This document shows positions 51,327 through 59,720 of a DNA stretch of 64,000 nt, piece after piece. Source of the stretch: Bacteroides acidifaciens (lineage in GTDB: Bacteria > Bacteroidota > Bacteroidia > Bacteroidales > Bacteroidaceae); contig NZ_JANJZR010000011.1 in the NCBI RefSeq assembly GCF_024623065.1, positions 1 through 64,000 on the forward strand, given 5' to 3'. The position numbers and the translations under genes were made by a program. The notes beneath the pieces are model-generated. The model saw nothing but the letters and a program-made list of their open reading frames with translations. It did not search any database and had not been told where the DNA came from. Position 1 is the stretch's first letter; every line of letters begins with the position of its first letter.

Positions 51327-52529
51327 ATGAATTTAGATGATATTTATAAAAGAGGTGTGTGTATCATTCAAGGAATGTCTATAAACCTCAAACGTTTTAC
51401 CGAAGATGACCATGCGTTAATAGAAAGATTGTTCTCAGATATTTCTGTTAATAATTATTTTATATTACGAGATGATCACCGTGAAAACTTAAAACTATTT
51501 ACTGAACATTTACTTAACTGGATGAGGGAGTATAGTGGTTTTACGTTTGTAATTGAAGATAAAGGAGGAAGACAAATAGGTTTTATTGTCTGTGAATTTG
51601 GGCAATGGAACGGGGAATTTGGCGCATTTCTTTCTTTTGCGGTCTTACCGCAATATCGAAATCAAGGTTATGCTACAGAAGCTGTTGCATTATCTATCGC
51701 ATTAATGGGGAACTCTGTAATTAAAAATATTATTTTAGATATTTCTTCATCCAATCAATATTCTTCAAACATTGCTAAATCATTGGGCTTTATACCTGAT
51801 AAAAAACCTTTATATGATATATTTCATCCAGAAGTTGGAGTACGGTATAATTGGGTAAGACAAGCTCCTTGTAACAATGAGGTTATTGACGTTAAAGGTT
51901 TGCGTGATAAGAAAAGGGCACAAGTTATAGGTATAGAAAATGGAGTATATCTTGGATTCGATTCTGATAATGGGGTGCCTTTATATTGGGCAAAAACTAA
52001 TTTGATAGCTCAAAAAGATGATATCTTTTGTTTTGCAAGTTCTCCAACTTATTTAGTTAAAAACAATAGCTATTCAGAAGATGCAGAAGACTGGGACTTA
52101 TTTTGTTGGGGTGATACAACTGGAAGACTTTTAAAATCAGAATTAGATAGGCTTCCTCAAAATATCTGTGGTGATACAAAGTTTGATTTAGCATCTGTTA
52201 AAATTGGAAATAATTGGCGATTACCATCTTTATCTGAATTTGAAAAGCTTGAAAAATATTGTAGCTGTGAATGGTCTACGGATTATCGTATTTCAGGAAT
52301 GGAGTTTGTTAGTCGTATAAATGGACAAAGTATATTTTTACCGGCATTAGGTCTTAGAGGAGGAAATCGTGGGCGTGTCTATGGTGGAGGATTGGGCTGT
52401 TATTGGACTGGTACGTTGGACAGTAGTAATGAACCATACTATTTTTATTTCGGACGAGGTGGCTCCGGTCTTAAACCTGTTCCGTTATATTATGGTGTTT
52501 GCATTAGACCTGTTATCGATAAATTATAA
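51327..52529 (+). CDS. GNAT acetyltransferase fused to a DUF1566/FISUMP-like domain
   Basis: The N-terminal half (about 20-185) is a GNAT fold with RFTEDDHALIERLFSD, FGAFLSFAVLPQYRNQGYATEAVALS (acetyl-CoA loop) and SSNQYSSNIAKSLGFIPDK. The C-terminal half (about 195-395) reads NWRLPSLSEFEKLEKYCSCE, SIFLPALGLRGGNRGRVYGG, CYWTGTLDSS, and ends VCIRPVID. That is the pattern of DUF1566/FISUMP domains, which share the C-type-lectin-like fold. There is no signal peptide, so it is probably cytoplasmic. Base composition is much more AT-rich than that of its neighbours, suggesting transfer. The start is uncertain; ATG 51375 is an alternative. Confidence 0.7.
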   Translation: MNLDDIYKRGVCIIQGMSINLKRFTEDDHALIERLFSDISVNNYFILRDDHRENLKLFTEHLLNWMREYSGFTFVIEDKGGRQIGFIVCEFGQWNGEFGAFLSFAVLPQYRNQGYATEAVALSIALMGNSVIKNIILDISSSNQYSSNIAKSLGFIPDKKPLYDIFHPEVGVRYNWVRQAPCNNEVIDVKGLRDKKRAQVIGIENGVYLGFDSDNGVPLYWAKTNLIAQKDDIFCFASSPTYLVKNNSYSEDAEDWDLFCWGDTTGRLLKSELDRLPQNICGDTKFDLASVKIGNNWRLPSLSEFEKLEKYCSCEWSTDYRISGMEFVSRINGQSIFLPALGLRGGNRGRVYGGGLGCYWTGTLDSSNEPYYFYFGRGGSGLKPVPLYYGVCIRPVIDKL

Positions 52530-52565
52530 AATAAGTAATGTGTCAAACATACTCAAAATAAAGCT

Positions 52566-52605
52566 CACCCACACTACAAATATTTGTGGTATGGGTGTAG
52601 TTTTT
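52566..52605 (+). terminator. terminator of the GNAT-fusion gene
   Basis: CACCCACACTACAAATA pairs imperfectly with TATTTGTGGTATGGGTG, followed by five T. Confidence 0.75.
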
Positions 52606-52675
52606 AAAAAAGTTTTTTGACACATTCTCTTTTTATTATCTCCCTTCAAAGTTTTATCCAACGTAAAAAGCAATC

Positions 52676-53434
52676 GGGTCTGTCTGAAAACTTTGTGGGT
52701 ATATTATGTTAATTCAAGTTTCGCAAGTGTATTATCTTTGCGGTTAGATTAAAAAAAACAACCATCCAATGAATTCTAATCGCCCCCTACACCAAGGTAT
52801 ACCATTCTTTGTGTTTAGATTATGCAAACTAACAATGTAGATTTAATGTACCCGCAGGTTTTTCAGACTGACTCGTTTATTCCATCCGATGCCGTTCTTG
52901 GTTAATGGTTAAATGGGCTCAACCACGCTGTAATTATGCTTCAATGCAGTCAACAATCACCGACGGGAGAAAGTTTTCCGACAGGCGCCCCGTTCTGTTA
53001 ACGGATGCAAACGCAATAAGAGAGAGTTTGTCCGCATTTTGAAAAACGCAACAAGCCATCCACCGCTTTACATCATTTAACAATAACGCATCAAATTCCG
53101 CTTTATCCTCGCTTCATGAAGCATTCATTTTCGTTTCTTCACGGATATTAAGTAAATATTTATTCAATTTTAGAACGGAGATGGAACGAAGGTGATACGG
53201 AGGTGATACGAAGGTGATACGGAGAAGTGACGAAAAAGCAGCGGGAAAGCAAGGAAAAGACAAAAAATCAGAATCTTCGGAAAGGCTCCGGAGGGAGTTT
53301 GTTTTTTTGTTTTTTTACCAGTTCGTTAACCAAGATTAAGCGTCTGGAGTGAACCGCCGAATGGAAAATCTTGGGTATGGATGTTGCAGCACCCTGACAA
53401 ATTCAACATACCCACAGGGCTTTCAGGCTGCCCC
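52676..53434. mobile_element. IS-like remnant with inverted ends
   Basis: GTCTGTCTGAAAACTTTGTG then GGTA at 52678-52701 is matched, inverted, by TACCCGCAGGTTTTTCAGAC at 52849-52868 and by TACCCACAGGGCTTTCAGGC at 53409-53428. Behind the first end lie TATCTTTG (about 52733) and an ATG with MNSNRPLHQGIPFFVFRLC, then a stop. This looks like the promoter and start of a transposase that has been deleted. No intact transposase is present. Between 52530 and 53474 I see no other gene. Confidence 0.45.
53177..53231. repeat. 11-bp tandem repeats
   Basis: Five units of about 11 bp (GGAGATGGAAC, GAAGGTGATAC, GGAGGTGATAC, GAAGGTGATAC, GGAGAAGTGAC) run without spacing. Confidence 0.8.
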
Positions 53435-53474
53435 TTTCCATGCTGCCCCTTTCCATGCAGTTACCTGATTATCA

Positions 53475-54299
53475 TCATTTCGACTGTCCGAGTTTGTCAT
53501 ACTCATCATCCGTAACCGGTTCAAGCCATTCATTGGAAGTGTTTTCGCCGGATACTTCAAAAGCCAGATGGGCAAACCAACTGTCGGCAGCAGCTCCGTG
53601 CCAGTGTTTCACATGGGCTGGAATATGGATAACCGTACCGGGCAGAATCTCTACCGCCGGTTTGCCCTCTTCCTGATACCAGCCCCGACCTGCTACACCA
53701 ATAAGCATCTGTCCGCCACCTTTCGTTGCATGGTGAATATGCCAGTTATTGCGGCAACGCGGTTCGAAAGTAACGTTAGAGATATTCACCTGCTCGCGCG
53801 AAACCGTAGCAAGATAGCTGTTACCAGTGAAATACTGTGCATAGGCGGTATTGGGTTCGCCAATAGGGAAAATCATCTCACGCTGGAAAGCTGTTTTGGC
53901 ATCCTCACCAACAATATCTTCTGCCCATACTCCTTTTGCCAGGTTGAAGGCTGCCCACGCCTTCGGCCAGCCAGCATAGAAACCTATGTGAGTGATAATC
54001 TCCGCAATCTCTGTGCGGGTGATGCCGTTCTTCTTTGCCGACTGAAGATGATAAACGAGCGAATTGTCCGTGATTCCCTGACTGATAAGAGAAGTAATGG
54101 TTACTAAACTGCGGTCACGCAGACCGAGTTTATCGGTGCGGCTCCAAACTTCGCCAAAGAGAACATCGTCATTGAGTTCCGCAAACTTGGGGGCAAACGT
54201 TCCCAACTGGTCGCGTCCTGCCGTCTGTACAATTCTTTCTTGTGCCATAACATTGAGTGTAAAAATACCGAATACTGAAAATAAAAAAATCTTATTCAT
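53475..54299 (-). CDS. exported carboxymuconolactone-decarboxylase-family protein with cupin domain
   Basis: This 274-residue protein has a signal peptide (MNKIFLFSVFGIFTLNVMAQ). A CMD domain (about 25-130) follows, with DRSLVTITSLISQGITDNSLVYHLQSAKKNG and TEIAEIITHIGFYAGWPKAW. The usual CxxCxxxH thiol motif of AhpD is absent. A cupin (about 165-265) has HIHHATKGGG and PGTVIHIPAHVKHWHGA metal ligands. The joint CMD-cupin form is common in gut Bacteroidetes. It may act on quinones or other aromatics in the periplasm. Its start overlaps the next gene upstream by 8 nt. An ATG two codons earlier is possible. Confidence 0.88.
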   Translation of the reverse strand: MNKIFLFSVFGIFTLNVMAQERIVQTAGRDQLGTFAPKFAELNDDVLFGEVWSRTDKLGLRDRSLVTITSLISQGITDNSLVYHLQSAKKNGITRTEIAEIITHIGFYAGWPKAWAAFNLAKGVWAEDIVGEDAKTAFQREMIFPIGEPNTAYAQYFTGNSYLATVSREQVNISNVTFEPRCRNNWHIHHATKGGGQMLIGVAGRGWYQEEGKPAVEILPGTVIHIPAHVKHWHGAAADSWFAHLAFEVSGENTSNEWLEPVTDDEYDKLGQSK

Positions 54300-54750
54300 A
54301 ATCATTCCGTTTTTTGAATGAAGTTATTAATGCGGTTGCCGGATTAAGCGGCATCTGGTCGGAAAGTACGAGCGTCTTGACCATGTGCAGCGTTGCTTGT
54401 TTGTACTTTTGAAAATGCTCCGATGCAATATGAGATTCATAAGCCTCCTGACTCGCGTAAGTTTCAAGAATAGTGATCCTGCCTGGGTTCTCTTTTTCGC
54501 TGACGGCATACATAGTCAGCACTCCCGGTTCAGTACGCAAGGAGACTTCACCCGCTTCGGTCGCATATTTTATATATTCTTCAAGATACTCCGGATAAAC
54601 CTCGATTTTTGATAGCCGCACAATGCCATCAGCCGCCATAGGTAATTTGGCGCACATACCAGACGGTTGTTTCATATCCTTTTTCCCTGTCATACTGCAA
54701 GATAACATAACCAATAAAGACAAAACACTGAGAATCGTTTTTATCATCAT
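54292..54750 (-). CDS. antibiotic-biosynthesis-monooxygenase (ABM) domain lipoprotein
   Basis: The 152-residue protein has a lipobox (LVMLSCSMTG; Cys18) and then a single ABM-type ferredoxin-like domain (about 40-135), with YLEEYIKYATEAGEVSLRTEPGVLTMYAV and ITILETYASQEAYESHIASEHFQKYK. Similar proteins are putative quinol monooxygenases. The gene overlaps the CMD-cupin gene by 8 nt, so they are expressed together. Secreted ABM plus CMD-cupin suggests handling of aromatic or quinone compounds at the envelope. Confidence 0.85.
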   Translation of the reverse strand: MMIKTILSVLSLLVMLSCSMTGKKDMKQPSGMCAKLPMAADGIVRLSKIEVYPEYLEEYIKYATEAGEVSLRTEPGVLTMYAVSEKENPGRITILETYASQEAYESHIASEHFQKYKQATLHMVKTLVLSDQMPLNPATALITSFKKRNDYE

Positions 54751-54782
54751 CTCCTATCTTTTCATTGTCAAACTTCTGATTG

Positions 54783-54790
54783 CAAATTTA
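54783..54790 (-). promoter_or_regulatory. -7 box for the ABM/CMD-cupin pair
   Basis: The minus strand reads TAAATTTG, matching TAnnTTTG, 32 nt before the ATG at 54750. No convincing TTTG is seen upstream. Confidence 0.5.
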
Positions 54791-55011
54791 CTGGGATAAA
54801 ACGGATGGGATTGTATATCAATTACGGATTTTTGTACCCAAATCCCCGATTCTGTAATAATGCCGAATAAGAATCAATTATTATCAGATACAAATCAATA
54901 TTGGGGGGCTGCCAATATGGGGGCTTTGTTTTTATAACTACCCAATTATAACTGCACTTTATTTTTTCCGGATACAATCAGTTATCAATGTAACGCTTTA
55001 TTTCAGTCGCT

Positions 55012-56562
55012 TTACAGCTTCCGGAAGCGGAAGAAAGCAGGCAGGCGGTCGGGATTCAGCGTGTAGCGGGCACGGTCTTTCAAAAACGGTTCGGCGTTCA
55101 TCACCGCACAAGAATGGGGTACTGCCGACATCATTTCCCAATCTTTCTGCGAGTTGCCGACAATCAATACTTGCTCCAAAGGGAAAGCTAAAACTTTACA
55201 TATATGGAGCACTCCTTCCTTTTTGCCGGCTTCTTTATGTACAACTGTGATAAGGGGTGGTTTATAAAACACCTGATAAGGTTTCTCTTTCAACAGGGAA
55301 AGAATGTTCTCCCTCTGTCCTTTCTCATAAACCAGCATGCTATACTTATAGACTTGGCCTTCATAGCTATGCGCCGTTATCTTTGCCGATTTTTCGTTTA
55401 CGTCCGGTAGTGATTCAACCGGTAAACATCGGCTCTGCCCGTCGTACAACAATAATCCGCCGTCGGCAAATGCCCCACCTTTGAACAAACTGAAAAGAGT
55501 CTTACCCAATTTTCTCCGCGCCTGTTCCATAGATAAAGAAGTAGCCAGATACAAAGGAACAAATTGCGCTATGTACCGCAAGGCATGGGCATAACTTTCC
55601 GAAACCCTTCCTTGTGCATCGGTAAGAGTTCCGTCCACATCAAAAAACACGGAAGTAATCAAGGGTTTATCCGGTATCCGCCAAAATGCCCCCTCTCCCA
55701 TTATCCGATGCAAAGGATGATTAGTCTGATTACTGAAAGCAATGTAACAATCACAAACTTTCCTCTGACAAGGAAGCGAGATATCCAACTTCCGACTCTG
55801 ATAAAGATTGCCTATTTTCACCCGACTTCGGGGACAGGCAAAGATATCTCCTTTCCAGTCAATGAAACAACTGCTTCTCCCTCCCAAACAGATATCCCAT
55901 TGGGCCGAAGCGTTTTTTAAATCATACTCAAAAAGGTTATCCAGTTGCGTAAAGAAACGAATATCTTCTATGCTCAACGGAGACTTCAACCCCTGCATAG
56001 CATTAATAAACAAATAAATATCCGGCAAAAGAGCATTTCGCAAATCGCTAAGTACACTTTTTGCCATCGGATTGCCTACTGCTCCGGCACAGACCTGTAT
56101 TCCTGCATGATAAAGCGTATGAAGTTGCCGAACAAAACTTTCTACCGAAGTCATTTCCGGATGAAAGCTGGCCCAAATCTTTATCTTACCCCTCAATGCC
56201 GGAGTTGCGCGGAGTTCGTCCAGCCATTCGTCGGCAGAAAAAGAAAGATTAGTCTGACAGGAAATTCCGGTCACATGTGGCAATGACGCAAGCCGTATTA
56301 TTCCTTCCCTATAATAGCGATGTATGAGTGCTTCACCATAAGGAATGACAAATAGTTGCAAAGCCTCTCCTGCCCATTGCTCAATAGCGGCAATAAAACG
56401 ACTCCATGCCTGCTTGTCCTGCATTGTTGTAGATGCAGGATGAGACTTCTTGCCAAAAGGACAATAAGAACAAGTGTAGTTACAACTATTCAATTTACCC
56501 CGATAGTATATACGTCGGATAGAAAGTAAAGAGCCTTCGTTTGCCATTGTCATTTCATTCAA
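55012..56562 (-). CDS. STM4011-family radical SAM protein fused to a HAD phosphatase domain
   Basis: The 516-residue protein begins a radical SAM domain with CNYTCSYC (Cys27, Cys31, Cys34), which binds the SAM cluster. Further cysteines (225, 232, 243, 265, 270, 272) are spaced like an auxiliary cluster domain. Residues 302-516 are a HAD hydrolase with FFDVDGTLTD (nucleophile Asp308) and VLIVGNSQKDWEMM. Salmonella STM4011 lacks, to my knowledge, the HAD part. It is the last gene of the operon, 29 nt after STM4012. ATGs at 56553 and 56547 are alternative starts. Substrate unknown. Confidence 0.85.
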   Translation of the reverse strand: MNEMTMANEGSLLSIRRIYYRGKLNSCNYTCSYCPFGKKSHPASTTMQDKQAWSRFIAAIEQWAGEALQLFVIPYGEALIHRYYREGIIRLASLPHVTGISCQTNLSFSADEWLDELRATPALRGKIKIWASFHPEMTSVESFVRQLHTLYHAGIQVCAGAVGNPMAKSVLSDLRNALLPDIYLFINAMQGLKSPLSIEDIRFFTQLDNLFEYDLKNASAQWDICLGGRSSCFIDWKGDIFACPRSRVKIGNLYQSRKLDISLPCQRKVCDCYIAFSNQTNHPLHRIMGEGAFWRIPDKPLITSVFFDVDGTLTDAQGRVSESYAHALRYIAQFVPLYLATSLSMEQARRKLGKTLFSLFKGGAFADGGLLLYDGQSRCLPVESLPDVNEKSAKITAHSYEGQVYKYSMLVYEKGQRENILSLLKEKPYQVFYKPPLITVVHKEAGKKEGVLHICKVLAFPLEQVLIVGNSQKDWEMMSAVPHSCAVMNAEPFLKDRARYTLNPDRLPAFFRFRKL

Positions 56563-56591
56563 ATATCATTCAAATATCACCCAATTTTCAC

Positions 56592-57866
56592 TCAGTAAGA
56601 ATAAGTATCCATTAGTCGCCTGATTCTCTGTGGGATAAATAACTGACCGATATAATCGGAATAACCAAGTCCTTCGGGAGTCAGCCGGATACGGTCGGAA
56701 GTTTCCTCTATCCAGTGCTGTTCTGCCAGTTCGCGAAACAACGGAGTCCTGTCAATCGGCTCTCCAAAACGCCGGGTATATTCAGCCTTGTCAATCCCCG
56801 TATAATACATCAGATTCTTGATGATAAAACGCTGCTGTTGTTCCTTTGCGGAAAGGATAAATCCGTTCCGGGCTACGGTGAAATCAGTGGTTGCCATATA
56901 TTCGTCTATCTCGCGGGCAATGCATTGCTGACAGACGGTATATCGGGTGGCATAGTGTAAATCACCCAAATAACTGCGTCCGCCCGACCCGCACGAAAGC
57001 ATCACTTCGTCGCCACATGAGACTTCCGCGTCAGTGGACGGATGATGAATGAAACGCCGCATGGATGTTTGCAGAAAGCCTTTCGCCTGCAACAACTCGC
57101 AGGCAGCGCGATACATTCGGAAACAGACATCATCCGGTTCCCGTTCGGTAATACCCGTACCCTGACGCACATATAGCGGATAGATAAAGAGTTCGTTAGG
57201 CTGGAACCGGAGCGCTTCTTCCAGTGAATAGAGGAAACTTTCTACCGTCTGTCCCTTAATGCCATAAATCAAATCGATATTGAAATAGGGAAAATCCATT
57301 TGACGAATACCTTCCAACGCTTGATAAATAGTGTTTTGCCGGGGGCGCCTTTTGATAGCTTTCAGTTCTTCATCTTGAAAACTCTGTATGCCGATACTTA
57401 CGCGGGCTACTCCCGCCTGTTTCAAGACATTGAGCCGCGAACGGTCTGCGTATTCCGGTGAAGTCTCTACAGAAGTAAAGGCATGAGACGGATGCACACC
57501 GAACAAAGCGGCGGCAGCCATTAATCGTTCCAGTTGCGGAACAGTCAGTAGCAACGGAGTACCGCCGCCAATGGCAAAGCTATCGAACGTCAGTCTGGCA
57601 GTGAGCGGCGAAAGTTGCTGTGCCTGTCTGTGAAGGGTGTCCAGATAAGCGGCAATATATTCTGTACGGTTCGTTTGCAGGGAGAATAAGTTGCAGTATC
57701 CACATTTATGGCTGCAAAAAGGGATATGAAAGTAGAGTGACGCCTTTCTGCCTTCCAGTTGCTCCAAATATGGGAGCAGCGAAACCGGAGCTGGAAAAGG
57801 ACGGTACGCTGTTTTATGCGGATAACTATACATGTAGTCTACATATCGGGATAGCGGTCGATTCAT
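56592..57866 (-). CDS. STM4012-family HemN-like radical SAM protein
   Basis: The 424-residue protein has the HemN-type radical SAM signature: FHIPFCSHKCGYCNLFS (Cys51, Cys55, Cys58), GGGTPLLL, ETSPEYADRSRLNVLKQAGVARVSIGIQSF, and a HemN C-terminal domain. HemN-like enzymes include coproporphyrinogen dehydrogenases and other SAM-radical or methyltransfer enzymes. This paralogue is in the STM4012 family and should not be called HemN. Its start overlaps the STM4013 stop by 4 nt (ATGA). Confidence 0.88.
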   Translation of the reverse strand: MNRPLSRYVDYMYSYPHKTAYRPFPAPVSLLPYLEQLEGRKASLYFHIPFCSHKCGYCNLFSLQTNRTEYIAAYLDTLHRQAQQLSPLTARLTFDSFAIGGGTPLLLTVPQLERLMAAAALFGVHPSHAFTSVETSPEYADRSRLNVLKQAGVARVSIGIQSFQDEELKAIKRRPRQNTIYQALEGIRQMDFPYFNIDLIYGIKGQTVESFLYSLEEALRFQPNELFIYPLYVRQGTGITEREPDDVCFRMYRAACELLQAKGFLQTSMRRFIHHPSTDAEVSCGDEVMLSCGSGGRSYLGDLHYATRYTVCQQCIAREIDEYMATTDFTVARNGFILSAKEQQQRFIIKNLMYYTGIDKAEYTRRFGEPIDRTPLFRELAEQHWIEETSDRIRLTPEGLGYSDYIGQLFIPQRIRRLMDTYSY

Positions 57867-58723
57867 TGTTTCGTCAGTATAAAATGTTTGTAAGGAACCG
57901 TGTAGACGGTCTCGTGGGATATGCAGTGATACTCGTAGCCGTCTTCGCCGTAGCAGGTGCCGTGGTCGGAAAGGGCGATGACCAGCGTGTCGGAACGTCG
58001 CCGAAAAGCCTGAAACAAGCGGGGCAACTGGCTGTCGACATACCGCAATGCCGCTGCGTGCGATTCTTTATCGTCTTTCGTTTTACCTTTCACATAGTGA
58101 CAGTTCGGGTAATGGATAGCGGAAAAGTTGATATACATGAATATACGTTTGTCCGAAGGGTAATTCTCTAGTTTCTTCAAGGCAAAATCAATCTGCTTCT
58201 CCGCACTGTCGGGAGCCGTACAGCCAAAGGTCGGCAGCCAGTAGCTTTTCGTAAAATAACCGGGAAACACACGTCCCAGTTCATTGCGTTTGCTAAAGAA
58301 ATTCACGCCGCCTATGCAGATTGTCTCATATCCCTTATTGGCAAGGCTCTGCACGAAAGTAGCTTCCGTAAACGGATAGCTGCCTTCGGGCGGAATACGC
58401 CCCGTCCCTGCCTGCACAGGGAAAAACAGCCATTTACGGCTACGCAAGGAATGAGGTTCTGCCGGTGAAGGAAGAAAGCCTGCGAAAATGGCAAAATGAG
58501 AGGGGTAAGTAAAGTTTCCCGGCGCGTGCCTTTTCTCCCATAAGCCGCCGTGACTATTCAGCACCGGTGTTCCTCCGGCGGCTTCTTCCGCTTTACTCAC
58601 ATCGTAGCGCAGCGTATCGAAGCAAAGCATAAGTATATCATGGGTTCCCACCACACGATTCATATCCATATCGGGATATCGGTTCTGCTCTCCCGCCGGC
58701 AGTTCATCTATCTGCATGGTCAT
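57863..58723 (-). CDS. STM4013/SEN3800-family alkaline-phosphatase-fold hydrolase
   Basis: The 286-residue protein belongs to the sulfatase/alkaline phosphatase superfamily: ILMLCFDTLRYD near residue 30, the NFTYPSHFAIFAGFLP nucleophile region (Thr/Ser instead of sulfatase Cys), and ALSDHGTCYGEDGYEYH near the C-terminus with metal ligands. There is no signal peptide, so it is cytoplasmic, unlike typical sulfatases. It overlaps STM4014 by 20 nt and STM4012 by 4 nt. It may remove or transfer a phosphate or sulfate from the pathway product. Confidence 0.86.
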   Translation of the reverse strand: MTMQIDELPAGEQNRYPDMDMNRVVGTHDILMLCFDTLRYDVSKAEEAAGGTPVLNSHGGLWEKRHAPGNFTYPSHFAIFAGFLPSPAEPHSLRSRKWLFFPVQAGTGRIPPEGSYPFTEATFVQSLANKGYETICIGGVNFFSKRNELGRVFPGYFTKSYWLPTFGCTAPDSAEKQIDFALKKLENYPSDKRIFMYINFSAIHYPNCHYVKGKTKDDKESHAAALRYVDSQLPRLFQAFRRRSDTLVIALSDHGTCYGEDGYEYHCISHETVYTVPYKHFILTKQ

Positions 58724-59714
58724 ATTTATCTTTTATCGTTTCTATCTGTCGGGTGTAAATCGAATTGTCGGCATACATATCCTGGTAAATGTGGTCGCCC
58801 TGGCCGTTGACTTCAATAATATAAGGTATATCCGTACCTCTTTCTATCAGTACATCCACTCCGGCATACTGCAAATCCATTGCGTGGACGGCTTTTCTGC
58901 ATAAGAGGTAAATCCGCTGCCGCACCTCTTCCGGCAAGGCAAGCTCTTCCCACCGACGTGGGTTATTGTTTAGATGCAGGTTGGTAATACTCCCCTTGCT
59001 GCATCTCACTACCACATAATAAACCTCCTCTTCTCCGCATACCACCCGAAGGTCGTAATTTTCTCCCTGCCACTGCTCCTTAGGTATCCACCCTTCCAGC
59101 ACAGCTCCGGTATGCATGACGGCTTCCGCCAGGAGGAGAATTTCTTTCTCCTTTGTCAGACGGTGAATACGTTTGGTATTACGGATGATACCGTCCGCTT
59201 CCTGCAAGGTGGTATAAGCCACCCATCTCCGTTGATGCGGCCGGTAGCGGATTGCCATAATACCGCCCGCTCCCGAACCGTAACGGGGTTTCAAGAAACA
59301 TCCTCTGCCGCAGTCGGCAAGTGCTTGCAGCAGTTCGTCGCAGGAGCGTGGCGTACCCAATATGGAAGTTACATTCAGGGCCTTTGCCGATAAAACCTGC
59401 TTGGTTTCCTTTTTATCAAGTGCCTGCAACAATGCATGGGGCGGATTCAGGAAGTGCACACCATCGGGCAAGACTGTCTCATCCAGCCGTTGCAATACGG
59501 CTTTGTATGCTTCATTCAGCCGAGCATATTTCAGAAAATCCGTTTCGCTGCTCACCCACGGTTCCAGTTTCACAACCGCCTGACACAATGACGGCAGGCG
59601 ACTGAACAACTCTTCGTAAGTCTGAAAACGGACTTCCGTCTGTAACTTCCTGCCTGCTTCGGCAAAGTATTCGATACGCTTGGACAAAGAGTTGCCGACA
59701 ACGATGATTTCCAT
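58704..59714 (-). CDS. STM4014-family ATP-grasp protein
   Basis: The 336-residue protein shows an ATP-grasp fold: FLKPRYGSGAGGIMAIRY (ATP-binding loop), EGWIPKEQWQGENYDLRVV, and AGVDVLIERGTDIPYIIEVNGQGD (metal ligands). Such enzymes join carboxylates to amines or thiols through acyl-phosphates, often in peptide or cofactor synthesis. The N-terminus (MEIIVVGNSLSKRIEYFAEAG) is a RimK-like pre-grasp domain. It lies 6 nt after STM4015 and overlaps STM4013 by 20 nt. Confidence 0.87.
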   Translation of the reverse strand: MEIIVVGNSLSKRIEYFAEAGRKLQTEVRFQTYEELFSRLPSLCQAVVKLEPWVSSETDFLKYARLNEAYKAVLQRLDETVLPDGVHFLNPPHALLQALDKKETKQVLSAKALNVTSILGTPRSCDELLQALADCGRGCFLKPRYGSGAGGIMAIRYRPHQRRWVAYTTLQEADGIIRNTKRIHRLTKEKEILLLAEAVMHTGAVLEGWIPKEQWQGENYDLRVVCGEEEVYYVVVRCSKGSITNLHLNNNPRRWEELALPEEVRQRIYLLCRKAVHAMDLQYAGVDVLIERGTDIPYIIEVNGQGDHIYQDMYADNSIYTRQIETIKDKYDHADR

Positions 59715-59720
59715 ACTTTC

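Noticed and set aside
51327..52529. Target protein of a diversity-generating retroelement
   Set aside because: The C-terminal fold resembles such targets but no reverse transcriptase, template repeat or accessory gene is in the window.
51060..52605. Integrated element at tRNA-Asp with att sites
   Set aside because: No integrase and no second copy of the tRNA 3' end could be found. Only AT-rich composition supports transfer.
56592..57866. Oxygen-independent coproporphyrinogen oxidase HemN
   Set aside because: HemN-like, but the gene context and family match STM4012, so assignment to haem synthesis is not warranted.
57863..58723. Exported sulfatase for host glycans
   Set aside because: No signal peptide and no Cys/Ser-x-Pro-x-Arg sulfatase motif. 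It belongs to the STM4013 family in a cytoplasmic operon.
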